IMG/VR virus record: IMGVR_UViG_3300031673_000096
Location: 1 to 47,198 of that record
Length of the DNA stretch: 47,198 nucleotides
Reading direction: 5' to 3' (one strand)
Origin: a virus
The translations under genes were made by a program, and so were the position numbers. How positions within the stretch are numbered: position 1 is the first letter of the stretch; every line of letters starts with the position of its first letter. The notes beneath the pieces were generated by a model that was not told the origin of the DNA, ran no database searches, and saw only the letters and a program-made list of their open reading frames with translations. Below are positions 9,301 to 17,047 of this stretch, piece by piece.

Positions 9301-10398
9301 CGTCTTTCGCCCTGGCTCGGGACCGAGTATCTTTTGACCGGCATACTTCACGGCCCCCGGCGCAAGCAGTACGCCTGTTTCGATTAACATATTACGGGCC
9401 TGGAAGTCCTGCTCGAATCCCGCTGCTATACGCTGATCGAAGGTAGCATTTTTACCGGCCCCGAAGTCCTGTACGCCGAACAGTCCCCTGAGATATGTAC
9501 CTATCCGTTCTTCGCCCCACTCGCCGAGCAGGCCGTTGTATCCGACTTTCGTTCCGGCTCTTTTCCAGAACTCAGAATCGGAAATACCAATACTCTTTGC
9601 GAATTTACGCATCCCCTCCATCATCTTGCCGCCGAATGGCAGCTTTGAAACAGCCTTGCCGAATCCCGCCCCGGCAGTCTCGGACAGGTTCTCAATATAG
9701 ACATCGCCCCACGCCTTGGCTAATGCCATGCCGCCTTTTTCGCCGCGATCGATCTGGTCGATAAGGGCCGACTGTATTCTGTGCGGCTGCATCGCCGTCA
9801 TCTTTCCGGCAAACTTCAGAGCGCCCGGAACGGATTTGACTTTGCCAATTCCGCCGGCGTACATTTCGGCCATGTATGCCGGAAGATCAGCTATTCCGCC
9901 AGCGATTGAGGCCGGTATGGTTTCGCCCCTGGCTTGCTTTTCCTCGAAGTCCGTGACTATCTTTTCAAGTTCTTCCTTCGTCTCCGGCTGTTTTATCGTC
10001 AGGTATTCGCCCATCGGCATTGTGCCGTAACCCGGACCGTATTCACCCTTGCTCAGTCTTTTTTTCGCTGCCGCCGATCCCTTTTTCTCGTAATCATGTA
10101 ACGGGCTAAATGGCAGGTGGGCCAGTACATCAATGGTTCTTATACCTTTGAGTTTTTCGCCAAGCGTTTCCGGCGCCCAGGAACCCTGCGCACCCGCTCC
10201 GCGGAACACACCGCCTTCCTTTTCGGGCAGTCCGACCGACTCCGGCCTGAGCCATTGATCGGCCAGGTTAGTTAACCGAACCGGAGGGCTTCCAATTATC
10301 TCATCGAAACTCCTGACCTTCGGCTTTTCAATAATATCGTCGAAGTTCCGCAATTTCGGATCAGGACCGGATATAATATCTTCGAAAGCTCTTACCAT
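3364..10398 (-). CDS. giant polyvalent virion protein (methyltransferase, sliding-clamp-like and HExxH peptidase regions)
   Basis: 2344 residues. The N-terminus has three short repeats (FEDIISGP, FDDIIEKP, FDEIIGSP within residues 5-38). Residues about 485-660 are a class I SAM methyltransferase (motif I LEIGTGNGRD at 501-510; acidic motif TGIDVAE). Residues about 765-835 resemble an SH3/KOW fold (KVGDIVRIVD). Residues about 975-1195 resemble a DNA sliding clamp (YAISGVLVEGDNLVTTDGRR; FLMDALDF; TRTVTMPVK). Residues about 1245-1400 hold a zinc peptidase signature (HEIGHH at 1297-1302, with a downstream EGFAEF glutamate). The C-terminal third resembles large polyvalent protein associated domains (LPD38-like) and has one hydrophobic segment (IASLTIPAIWLWW). 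Such proteins are known to be injected with phage DNA. Its ATG overlaps the stop of the upstream ejection-type gene. Confidence 0.8.
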   Translation of the reverse strand: MVRAFEDIISGPDPKLRNFDDIIEKPKVRSFDEIIGSPPVRLTNLADQWLRPESVGLPEKEGGVFRGAGAQGSWAPETLGEKLKGIRTIDVLAHLPFSPLHDYEKKGSAAAKKRLSKGEYGPGYGTMPMGEYLTIKQPETKEELEKIVTDFEEKQARGETIPASIAGGIADLPAYMAEMYAGGIGKVKSVPGALKFAGKMTAMQPHRIQSALIDQIDRGEKGGMALAKAWGDVYIENLSETAGAGFGKAVSKLPFGGKMMEGMRKFAKSIGISDSEFWKRAGTKVGYNGLLGEWGEERIGTYLRGLFGVQDFGAGKNATFDQRIAAGFEQDFQARNMLIETGVLLAPGAVKYAGQKILGPEPGRKTPYEPEPGQQEVIPPISEAVDTSGLPAITDEKAPVAVVEPLKAEAPPTAVKPAAATVTPPEAKQPWKTEGEVKIKGTPQEKNLVEDFAEGLTTQEWKAEYRKGELPHWMTDKEPSPLSKELNDDLEKEGIKQANILEIGTGNGRDSIFLAKQGHTATGIDVAEQAVSAAKKNAGKLKNITFEKGNVEKLKYPDESFDAVFSIAALHSSLLDESLGEIHRVLKPGGIAKIHQYTKIETAGKTIHYWKSEQIKELAKKAGFSVLESHTTTKSDFVEVEGVREKIKQDSDIIVYTIKKVSPEAEEKKPTPSQDPYDIFATKLERTGAARTPKGIDYKIVEPEANQFIVERVTNGNRETIVGMRGQTFESRSQAMAWARSDAKLKDETFKATEEKAEQPEVVTKSEKLKVGDIVRIVDKPSTAHLTHAAGKTGEIIDIQIWRGKPNSWAIQFPDGEEFIVDDIRDLQIPEGKADEITKEETITEPKPSIEEQQRKARPTVSLEPTGELDPTKPEDAAKIIEEARNLQRGRDTPFAHAGIYKLGMVEGESVITEVIYSHEQVDQAYRTLQIEIESPQDDVSLFAMPGKEKELGAIGAKMATMKKLSEKKKQPSIGKTKQLFKAKTKKEDFIYAIQKATAKETSRYAISGVLVEGDNLVTTDGRRMFMAKGKWGKDGIYTDNTSLRKGVLGKADKSGMKFPKWQDIIPDISNEKAITISYNAINNELPMVWRRLHQAASLTTEESKGVLIILNKDGSLGFAASAPEVGHTEINVQPGGKILGAANPRFLMDALDFHAIRGDETVNFYFPFPDRPIFTTSPDGKTRTVTMPVKTGQTSEELQKALESRIEVIAGEKPKPKPTGGGAIGDVGGETGRIKVSMEPAGKVQTATEIVTYIERAFNIPMRGVATHHKKYAGWFDPKAVGIRLKDVRKLTTAMHEIGHHIDWTLNNRLSKNPPNADMAKELMALGKALYGSIKPPGGYKSEGFAEFIREYLTGDEAVTKAPAVSKWFAEDYLPDHRDIDKKLNITKKMITNWRLQGAEARIESQISRKPAKGTMFERIKRSSLWAERAFRSELEPIRRAMGRSGIKEGEMRADLDPYQIAVGRADKAGAIARFFVENYTTDLAGNRTGKGLKEIVKPVAKDIKAFTRWIVAAQARIYHKKGLNPGISGEDANYTYEKYDNPQWQETLKEITEWNHRLLDYLVEAGGMEKKTRAIIEAANPIYIPFMREFLEGELNVGKGAGKGVAGTAKAVKKRKGSGRAVIDPFESMIQQAAKIIGVAHKTEVAVALARLADKKGTGGMIWKVPAPTQATQFEAEQLKKEIARIAYERMGLDPDEISSAMLEHWDEILTVYSNASQYYGKDNIVSFVIDGKRQFYEVEPNLYRAIQGLDLYTLPKFWNFTLGKPTRALRLGATGLNAPFGLIRNFARDAMTFTVLSKHAKAGPLSAVGGIAADVFRTPGAQKFKALGGKMSAQILADRRALQHLEKEILVSTIKGKVVYTVAHPVDALRELFGVTEAGTRIGEFIPALRAAEEKYGKGSVAASLYALNAAQDVTTNFSRHGQIGKVLNQTIPFFNAAIQGPDKILRTLKERPGATLLKAIASLTIPAIWLWWRSKDEEWYKEMPPYERNGYLHFRIPGTDTIIRLPVPFELGHIFQSAPVAALDAKYRKDPKLVTEMLSESLRQANPSDWPAVAGPIADVIANRDFAGRPIVPASVEGMMPEDQYKIYTSRLMKLIGKTIGYSPAKLEYLVNSYSGGLYSRVSRSFDLASKKEITLSDWPVLGTLFMRESYAPKQSLQRFYERTDVLDRKYQSDKASIPEMVERKGRNKARTELSSLWKQLQTVKDEKGRKHVYMQMAMVVKQSKKPLSADGIKDLFEGMDVYKLLDVNTKANKTEKKIAEGVIKKKLQNKAYQIAQEDAKPEEVAKWNEYVKKYNIKTEGLLLDRYINNAINRRMSLTPRAKPGTNLIIDQMALGRKTK

Positions 10399-11258
10399 TT
10401 AGATTTCCACTTCTCGTAATACTCTTTCGCCTTCTTTTTGTCTGTCTTGGCGATAATCCGTATGTTATCTTCAAATTCTGCAATGGTTTTAGGCTCGGCA
10501 GGGGCAATTTGCGGTGCGACCTTTTTGATGCTCGGCGTTTTGAATGAAGGTGATCTCATAGCATCAGCCGGTCCGTAAATATCTATGCCGGGAGATTCTA
10601 TCCGACGCCTGGGCGGCTTTGGCGTTCCCAATAATCCCTCTAACGGCGGGAGAATATCCGGTTGCAAAAAACCCTTTTCGGCCTGCAATGCCATTTCTGC
10701 TATTGTCGGAGTCTGCCCGAGATTCACATTCGGGACAGGTGTCGGTGTCGGAAGAGGCGCCGGCGGAACATTATTCGGCCCGCGATTTAATGAGTCGATC
10801 AGAGAGTCCGAACCGCCTGCCGCGGGCAAACCGCCGTTATCCGGGAAAGGTTCGGGCCCAGGGACGCCTCCGGCTTCATTCATCTTTTTTACCAGGGCAA
10901 ACGCATCCTCTATGGAAGCACTTTCTCCAAGCATCATCTTAGCTTCCATTAACTGGTCTATAAAGCTTGGGGGCGCGAAAGAATATGCCGGTCTGCCATG
11001 AACGTCATATTTCGTTGTCATCTTTTCGCCGGGCCTGCGTTTCCCTCTCGCTTCTTCCTCCGTCATGGGCGGTCGATTGAGATAATCTTTCTGCGCCATC
11101 TGCCATACCTGCATAGCTTCTCTCATGGCACGGTCCCTATCTTCCATTGCCTGGTTGCGTTTCAACTGTTTGCCCTTCAGGAGTCCACCCATAACGCCGC
11201 CGAATATATCGCCGAATGCCTCGGTCTTACTTTTCTGCCTTACTTGTTGAATAGGCAT
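10392..11258 (-). CDS. putative ejection (internal virion) protein
   Basis: 288 residues starting MPIQQVRQKSKTEAFGDIFGG, with AAAAGGAGA upstream. A glycine-rich amphipathic N-terminus (GDIFGGVMGGLLKG) leads into a charged coiled-coil-like part, then a long proline- and asparagine-rich linker (residues about 130-225) and a basic C-terminus (KEYYEKWKSKW). No family is certain. The position between the next gene and the giant polyvalent protein, with overlapping stop and start codons, is where short-tailed phages carry their ejected proteins. Confidence 0.6.
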   Translation of the reverse strand: MPIQQVRQKSKTEAFGDIFGGVMGGLLKGKQLKRNQAMEDRDRAMREAMQVWQMAQKDYLNRPPMTEEEARGKRRPGEKMTTKYDVHGRPAYSFAPPSFIDQLMEAKMMLGESASIEDAFALVKKMNEAGGVPGPEPFPDNGGLPAAGGSDSLIDSLNRGPNNVPPAPLPTPTPVPNVNLGQTPTIAEMALQAEKGFLQPDILPPLEGLLGTPKPPRRRIESPGIDIYGPADAMRSPSFKTPSIKKVAPQIAPAEPKTIAEFEDNIRIIAKTDKKKAKEYYEKWKSKW

Positions 11259-11273
11259 CTTAATCTCCTTTTT

Positions 11274-12224
11274 TTATCGTGGAAAATTACTATACCACGG
11301 TGAAATATCGCTTGTTCCATAATAAGGTTGATTGACAGGGACACGGGATAACGTCGAAGCTAAAGATGTATCTCCGGTATTGCCCCCGCCGCCCATCATA
11401 GCCAGCATAGCCAACGAACCCAATCCGCTGGCCATTCCGCTCGTATTGGCGGGCTCAGGCATCCAGTATTCCGGCTTACTCGTTGCCATACCGACTGCCT
11501 GCTGTAGTGAATAACCCATATCCTGAAGCTGTCTTACGAAGTCCTGGTAACGTGCCGTCAGTTCGTCCTGCTCGATTTGACGCGGCAGGGTGCCTAAAGC
11601 CTGTGAAGCGGCGACTCTCGACTGTGGCACATTCTCGGCCCAGCCCATCTGGTTAAGTGCCATCGGCACGGCATTCAGACGATTCATACGCTCGTTTTCG
11701 TACAACTGGCCCAGGACCTGTGCCATCGAGCCCATCGCTCCTTCCTCAACCTCCCGCTCCTGTTCCAGGCGCCCGCCGCCGAAAAAGGCGTCCCTGCCGG
11801 AACTCCTCGCAGCTATACGATCTTTGGCCTGCTGCAATTCGCGCATAACGTTTGTGCGATATGCCTCATAATAAGGCCCGGTCGCCGGGTCATACGTCTT
11901 GCCGGATAATGTGTTTTCCAGCTCCTCTGTAGTCATACCGAACAGGTTGCTCTCGGTAGGCAATGGCTCGGAAAGATATTCGCCCAGTCCCTTCAGGCCC
12001 ATTGTCTCGTATTCGCTCATGGGCGCCGTCATCTGGCCCCCATACGGCTGGCCGGACACATCGATAAACTCCCTGCCCTTTGCCGTCAATGAGGGCAGGA
12101 GAGACCTGTAAGCCTCTATCTGCTCCGGGAGCATTAAGAGCTTTGGTTTTTCTTTCTTGCCGAATAGCGAACTGAGGCCCGCACCCGCCCCCGCTCCTAA
12201 TAACCCTACTGTTAAAGGATCCAT
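11274..12224 (-). CDS. putative DNA-ejection / internal virion protein
   Basis: 316 residues beginning with a hydrophobic glycine-alanine stretch (VGLLGAGAGAGLSSLFG, residues about 6-22), followed by a helical body (residues 110-260, many glutamates, arginines and glutamines) and a glycine- and methionine-rich segment near the end (LAMLAMMGGGG). A glycine-rich amphipathic N-terminus followed by long helices is typical of proteins that cross the envelope during ejection in podoviruses. Family assignment is by architecture and context only. AAGGAG lies upstream of the ATG. Confidence 0.6.
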   Translation of the reverse strand: MDPLTVGLLGAGAGAGLSSLFGKKEKPKLLMLPEQIEAYRSLLPSLTAKGREFIDVSGQPYGGQMTAPMSEYETMGLKGLGEYLSEPLPTESNLFGMTTEELENTLSGKTYDPATGPYYEAYRTNVMRELQQAKDRIAARSSGRDAFFGGGRLEQEREVEEGAMGSMAQVLGQLYENERMNRLNAVPMALNQMGWAENVPQSRVAASQALGTLPRQIEQDELTARYQDFVRQLQDMGYSLQQAVGMATSKPEYWMPEPANTSGMASGLGSLAMLAMMGGGGNTGDTSLASTLSRVPVNQPYYGTSDISPWYSNFPR

Positions 12225-12248
12225 TTTTTATTACTCCTTCAAATATTA

Positions 12249-12881
12249 TCACACAGTGACGAGCAAACGGTAAGTTATTTTAAGGTACTCACTGTTCGCC
12301 ACCGTCACCCAATCGACTTCTTCCGTAAAAACATCCCGCACAATAAGAATCGGGTAGCAATTTCCAGAATAATCACCCCATAGTACGACAATCGAGTATT
12401 CCTTAATCACAATCGAGCCGCCGGAAGCGTTTCTAAAGATTCGCTCTATATCGAAATAAGTATCGGCGCCGTCAATAATGGGCTCCCCGAAAAATCCGCC
12501 GCTGTACTGAAGCTCCCCGGTTCCGACCCCGTGATCTATTTTCTGATGGAGCGTATATGTAAGGGCCGTATTGGCCGCCACTCCGTCTCCTACCTGAATC
12601 CCGACGTCCTCGCCAAACTTCTCGCGGCTATCATAATAAGTATATACCCTGCTGCCGCCGAATACCTGGGGGCATTTAAGTAAATTGTAAGTTTGGTAAC
12701 TACTGGAATTGTTTCTCGGCGTCCCGCCCGTATCTATCGGATATACGTATGTACCGGTAATAAGGTTGCCGTAGAGCAGGTGGAGGAAATTTTTCACAAA
12801 ACTTTTGGACTGCCACGCCCGCGAGCTTGTGATTCCCTTTTCCGGATGAATCGTTTGCACTTGTAATTGTAATTGAAACAT
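12249..12881 (-). CDS. virion surface or tail protein, paralogue of the next gene upstream
   Basis: 210 residues, mostly predicted beta. Two segments match the protein encoded at 12884-13834: an N-terminal SFVKNFLHLLYGNL (there SFNANWMKILRYLM) and a C-terminal half of the pattern G..I.I.E...... followed by ILIVRDVF.E...V and a terminal LKITYRL (there LVIRDVKETPVSI and LTLTYTF). These shared ends mark tandem paralogues. The pattern occurs in uncharacterised phage structural proteins. It starts three bases after the upstream stop. Confidence 0.65.
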   Translation of the reverse strand: MFQLQLQVQTIHPEKGITSSRAWQSKSFVKNFLHLLYGNLITGTYVYPIDTGGTPRNNSSSYQTYNLLKCPQVFGGSRVYTYYDSREKFGEDVGIQVGDGVAANTALTYTLHQKIDHGVGTGELQYSGGFFGEPIIDGADTYFDIERIFRNASGGSIVIKEYSIVVLWGDYSGNCYPILIVRDVFTEEVDWVTVANSEYLKITYRLLVTV

Positions 12882-12883
12882 TA

Positions 12884-13834
12884 TTACGCCTCACATGCAA
12901 AAGTATATGTCAATGTTAATTCCTGCCCGTTAGCGATGGATACTGGCGTCTCCTTGACGTCACGAATAACCAAAGGACGTATAGAGTAACTACCGTAATA
13001 TGAAGCGCAGACTTTCAGACCGAACTCCGTAACGTCGATAGTTTCTCCGCAGCCGTTGGCAAAAGTCCGCGTTAAAGTTATCGTGGATACCAGGTCACCA
13101 TCATCTTCAGGGGCCGTAAAGCCGACAGTGCCGTGAACCATCATGCCGTATGACTTGATCTTATACGCCACACCGTCAACGTCCGTATCGTTGGCGAAGC
13201 CGCCGTAACCGTCACCGGTGCTATAAAGATTGAAATAATCCGGAGAGCCGTCTACAGTATCCTCAATAATGCGTTCTTTCCCGCTGAGGGCGCCGGAAGT
13301 CAGCTCAATAAAATACTGGTTATACTCATCGTTAGACAAAGGATTGCCGCCGTTGTCATATATCCGATATTGGTTTGAAAAACTCGCATGGGTAGTTCCC
13401 GTCAGGGCCGATGCGACAGGAGCAACCGAACCATTAGTAATCTGCTTTTCGAGATTGTGATCGGTGACCGCATGGGTAGTCGTGCCGGTACCGATAACCG
13501 GGCCCAATGTGGGGTTAGAGGTTTTCGTAACATTTAAGTCATTGTCTGCTACTATGCCTGCGATGTACGTCTCGCCGTCCATGGAATTGACCACATTGCC
13601 GAGGCAGTCGGCCATTAAATATCGCAGGATCTTCATCCAGTTGGCGTTGAAACTTTTGCATGGAAACTTTTCATACCCGACAAGTTTTCCTTTCCCATCC
13701 CGAACACATGCGTCTATCGTCACCCTGATGGATACATCCTCATCCTTGATTTCCCGCCTGCGCTTCAAGTCATCGAGCGTAGCAAAAACGTTTCGAGGAT
13801 GGATAATCTTTTTACTTGGTGTTAGTATTTTCAT
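12884..13834 (-). CDS. virion surface or tail protein, longer paralogue
   Basis: 316 residues. A charged N-terminus (KRRREIKDEDVSIRVTID) precedes the shared domain (FNANWMKILRYLMADCLG at about 65-82), which is interrupted by a threonine- and serine-rich insertion of about 100 residues (GTTTHAVTDHN; ALTGTTHASF) absent from the shorter downstream paralogue. The shared beta-rich C-terminus (RPLVIRDVKETPVSIANG) completes it. The ATG has AAAGGA upstream. The insertion could be a receptor-contacting or decoration domain; there is no enzymatic motif. Confidence 0.65.
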   Translation of the reverse strand: MKILTPSKKIIHPRNVFATLDDLKRRREIKDEDVSIRVTIDACVRDGKGKLVGYEKFPCKSFNANWMKILRYLMADCLGNVVNSMDGETYIAGIVADNDLNVTKTSNPTLGPVIGTGTTTHAVTDHNLEKQITNGSVAPVASALTGTTHASFSNQYRIYDNGGNPLSNDEYNQYFIELTSGALSGKERIIEDTVDGSPDYFNLYSTGDGYGGFANDTDVDGVAYKIKSYGMMVHGTVGFTAPEDDGDLVSTITLTRTFANGCGETIDVTEFGLKVCASYYGSYSIRPLVIRDVKETPVSIANGQELTLTYTFACEA

Positions 13835-13949
13835 TTTTAATGTCCTTTACGGAGACGGAAAAAGAAGATTGCATCGAAGCTCCGAGCTTCTTTTTTTCCT
13901 GCGATTGCTTTTTTGGTCTTTTTCCAAACGTATGAGTTCGCTTAATCAT
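13812..13949 (-). CDS. 45-residue basic peptide
   Basis: The ATG at 13949 has AAAGGA at a good spacing and opens a 45-codon frame beginning MIKRTHTFGKRPKKQSQEKK, ending TAA at 13812-13814, about 20 bases inside the next gene. It exactly fills the gap between two virion genes, and the stop-over-start overlap suggests translational coupling. The strongly basic N-terminal half would suit nucleic-acid or capsid contact. No family recognised. Confidence 0.45.
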   Translation of the reverse strand: MIKRTHTFGKRPKKQSQEKKKLGASMQSSFSVSVKDIKNENTNTK

Positions 13950-13962
13950 TTTATTTTTTCCT

Positions 13963-14874
13963 TTAAGATACGCTTCCTTCCACATAATCCGTCACACTCA
14001 GCGAATCGAAAACGTTGACTTCCAGAGATATTACTATCGTCACCGCATCCGTCAGGCCCACAGAATCGTTCAGATTTATAGACAAAGGAAACTTGAAACT
14101 CGAATTCATCGAAACTTCTATCTGTTTCGTCTCGTCCATCGTTATGATCGATGCGTCAAGGACACTCGCCTCCAGCTCGTGACGATAACCATTAAAGTAA
14201 TCCGTGTCGTCTATACTGTCCCTCTGTATGGAAGTCAGGCCGCCTGCCTGCACCGTATTTTCAACGTCCATACTGATAATCGAGCATTCTCTAACGTAGG
14301 CATCCATCCAGACCCTGTAGTAAATCTTACCGCCGAAGTCCGCGCCAGGCTCCTGCCACACCCATGACCAGAACGGCTTTTGATTAGCCCCGCCGGTCGT
14401 AAGGACCTGGCCGTACTGGCCCGGGATGAGTCTTTCGATATATTTGTTATCTTCCCAGTCTTCCCAGATATAAACTATCGAGCCGGTTGGCGAGGCTAAG
14501 ATATATGCCAGCAGTGCGTCAACGTAGGCCTTGATAGCGTACTCCGAGACCGCCGCATACATTGAGGCGTCAGCCAGCGATGTATCGTTCGAGAAGCCCG
14601 GCCCGTGCGCGGTAAAGGCCCTCGATGCGTCGATCAGGAAGGCGTACAGGTGGTCTTCCACATCCTGAAGGCCGGTAAGGCCTCCGTGGTCCAGCGTGCC
14701 GATCTCGATATTGATATTCTCAATCAGTTCATCGATATAGTTTTTCAGCGAGCGCATCAACTGGGCCTTGAGGTCGTCGAGAGTCCGGGTCAGCTTGCGG
14801 GCGTATCGCTGAGTCTTGGCATCGCCTATCTGCTTAGTGCCTGGGTAATTGAGTTTTTTACCTATCTCAGACAT
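13963..14874 (-). CDS. virion protein with C-terminal GLTDAV repeats
   Basis: 303 residues. The N-terminal 60 are helical and charged (LTRTLDDLKAQLMRSLKNYI), then comes a mixed region and a strand-rich C-terminus. The last 50 residues contain two copies of the 21-residue repeat found in the adhesin-like protein at 19241-22711 (LNDSVGLTDAVTIVISLEVN; VFDSLSVTDYVEG). Its ATG lies within the end of the upstream propeller gene, so the two are coupled. A tail or fibre-accessory role is inferred from the shared repeats and position. Confidence 0.6.
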   Translation of the reverse strand: MSEIGKKLNYPGTKQIGDAKTQRYARKLTRTLDDLKAQLMRSLKNYIDELIENINIEIGTLDHGGLTGLQDVEDHLYAFLIDASRAFTAHGPGFSNDTSLADASMYAAVSEYAIKAYVDALLAYILASPTGSIVYIWEDWEDNKYIERLIPGQYGQVLTTGGANQKPFWSWVWQEPGADFGGKIYYRVWMDAYVRECSIISMDVENTVQAGGLTSIQRDSIDDTDYFNGYRHELEASVLDASIITMDETKQIEVSMNSSFKFPLSINLNDSVGLTDAVTIVISLEVNVFDSLSVTDYVEGSVS

Positions 14875-17044
14875 TCAATCTCGCCCCCGCAATCTGCCAG
14901 TACATCACGGCCTTCTGAAATGAGAAGGTCTGGTCTTCCCGGGCGTTTCTGAATCGCCAGCGAATCTGCCGGAAGTCTATTCTCTTTTTGACCGTTTGGG
15001 GAAGTTCAAGCGTTGTACTGGTCGCTAAAGTTTTCAGCAGCGTCCAGCTCTTGCCCTTGTCCTTGGAGTAATATACATCCAGACTGCCGCCCGTATAATA
15101 TACATCGAGCCTTACCGACCGGTTCCGAGCATCCGGGCCGGCCGGATCGAAATCCTTCGTATCGAACCACGCATCTATTGCCGTCCCGTTGTCGTTAGTC
15201 TCTATGGTACTGTACTCGTAAACGTAGCCGTCAACGTCGCCGAACAGCAGTGTCGGCGTCATGCTCAGCAGCCTCCGGTCGCCGATCCTCCAGTTCATAT
15301 CGCGGACCTTCATCGTCAAATCGCCTATCCGCAGGGCGTTCTCGATGTAGTAGTGGCCGTAGGCCGTGAAATAGTCGGAGAATTTGTGCCGGGTCCACCG
15401 GCCGGACTGCCTGTTGAGACACCAGGCGATATCGGGATAGTCGGCATAAGTTGAGACGACGTGGAGCCAGTATTCCTTCTCATCTGCCAGGTCCACACCG
15501 AATGCCCGGTCGATCTGCTCGGTCTTGAGGATTCTGAACAGCTCCTTGCGAATGAGCTTGCCGATGTCCTCCGCCTCGATACCGTCGAAGATATAGAAAT
15601 CGTCCCATCCCAAAAAGACAATCTCCTCGCCTAAGCAGACTGCGCTTCGGCCCGAGGCGCAACCGATCTCCGGCACCTTATTATCGAAACGGAAGATATC
15701 CGTATCGTCGCTGGCGTAGCCGAGCCACAGGCTTTTATCCTTGAGAACGACCAGGTAATCGCCCTTGTACCGCAGGGCCTGCTTAATCCAGTCGCTGCCC
15801 GGCAGGTCTTTGTAGCTGGCATTACTGGTAAGCCAATTGGTAGGATCTGCGGTGTTCGGCCATCTTGCCCTCTGGTGCATCGGGTCGCCGCCCTCGACAG
15901 TATCGAGAGCCATTAGATAATCTTTGAACTGCCGAAGTAGTGCGGCCTTCGGCGGTGAGCCCTCCAGGTCCATCAGGACATTGCCGTCGTACCTCTTGAT
16001 ATTGTCCTTGCCGTTAGTGCAGCACCACCACATATCGGCCTGGTCAACTTTACGGATATGGTCGAAGCTGAAATAGTCGGTATCGTTGCCGGTGAAGCAG
16101 TCGTAAGCGTTGAAATCGTCTATCAGGATATCGCACGCCCCGAAATCCGATGTCGCCTTCAGGGCAATGGAACCCACGTTTGTCAGGTCCGAAGTCAGGT
16201 TCAGGATTCTCAAATCAAGGTAAACCTGCGTCCAGGTACCGGCGGCGAGGGCGGGAAGGTCCAGGACTCTCAGCGGCGGGGCCTTCATGGCGGCGTCGGT
16301 AAGAGAAAGCGAATCGCTCACCGATACATCCAGTACGGTCGGCGAATCGACGGCAATCTCAACACCGTCCGCCAGGCCGATGGTATCCTGAACATACACA
16401 CCGTAGGCATCAAGGCTCATTACCGGCCCATCGGAGAGAGCCAGTGAATCGTAGACGGAAACGTTAAGGGCCGAAGGGAATCCGACAGCATTCAAAACAA
16501 ACTGCAAGTCGCCGGCCGCCAGGGCGATGGATGACTTTATCCAGAAACGGATATGGTCGTAAGCGCTGATATCCCCGATGGCCTTTTCCCTGAACACAAC
16601 CTGGCCGGTCCCGAAATCGGCGCCTATCGTAATTTTGACGGAAGTTTCACCCACCTTGATGTCAGTCGTTTCGCGCGCTACCGTAACATCGGCAGAAGGA
16701 ACCCATGCCACGGGATCGTCCTCGCAGTCGTCGAGCAATACTTTCTCGGTCAGCAGGTCCCATATTGACGTACTGGAGTTCCAGCGGTAAATGTCCTTCG
16801 TCGTCATGGCCAGAAGGTACGTGGCCCCGGACATCTTCCTGAACTGGTCGAATCCCATTACAGGGCCGGACAACGGCAGGTTGGAGCCGAATGTCTTGTA
16901 TCCATGCCGTTTTTGGATAAGCCCGTCCTGAACGGAGACATTTTGACAATTACTCATTTCAACGGGCAGGATCTCGTCGCCCGCCTGCGAGTAGTTCAGG
17001 CCCCCGATCGGGGCAGGGATTAGTTCTGTAAAAGTCCTTGGCAT
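14867..17044 (-). CDS. tail/stabilisation protein, beta-propeller-like, with inserted repeats
   Basis: 725 residues. The opening (IGGLNYSQAGDEILPVEMSN) is typical of large phage proteins that form a beta-propeller at the head-tail connector or tail hub; it continues with strand-turn units rich in W, Y and D (WWCCTNGKDNIKRYDGN; LWLGYASDDTDIFRF). A jelly-roll-like section begins near residue 115 (KVGETSVKITIGADFG). It is interrupted at about residues 190-250 by three copies of the repeat shared with other virion proteins (LNVSVYDSLALSDG; VYVQDTIGLADGVEI; LDVSVSDSLSLTDA) and then resumes (PALAAGTWTQVYLDL). AGGA lies upstream of the ATG. Confidence 0.65.
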   Translation of the reverse strand: MPRTFTELIPAPIGGLNYSQAGDEILPVEMSNCQNVSVQDGLIQKRHGYKTFGSNLPLSGPVMGFDQFRKMSGATYLLAMTTKDIYRWNSSTSIWDLLTEKVLLDDCEDDPVAWVPSADVTVARETTDIKVGETSVKITIGADFGTGQVVFREKAIGDISAYDHIRFWIKSSIALAAGDLQFVLNAVGFPSALNVSVYDSLALSDGPVMSLDAYGVYVQDTIGLADGVEIAVDSPTVLDVSVSDSLSLTDAAMKAPPLRVLDLPALAAGTWTQVYLDLRILNLTSDLTNVGSIALKATSDFGACDILIDDFNAYDCFTGNDTDYFSFDHIRKVDQADMWWCCTNGKDNIKRYDGNVLMDLEGSPPKAALLRQFKDYLMALDTVEGGDPMHQRARWPNTADPTNWLTSNASYKDLPGSDWIKQALRYKGDYLVVLKDKSLWLGYASDDTDIFRFDNKVPEIGCASGRSAVCLGEEIVFLGWDDFYIFDGIEAEDIGKLIRKELFRILKTEQIDRAFGVDLADEKEYWLHVVSTYADYPDIAWCLNRQSGRWTRHKFSDYFTAYGHYYIENALRIGDLTMKVRDMNWRIGDRRLLSMTPTLLFGDVDGYVYEYSTIETNDNGTAIDAWFDTKDFDPAGPDARNRSVRLDVYYTGGSLDVYYSKDKGKSWTLLKTLATSTTLELPQTVKKRIDFRQIRWRFRNAREDQTFSFQKAVMYWQIAGARLNV

Positions 17045-17047
17045 TTT

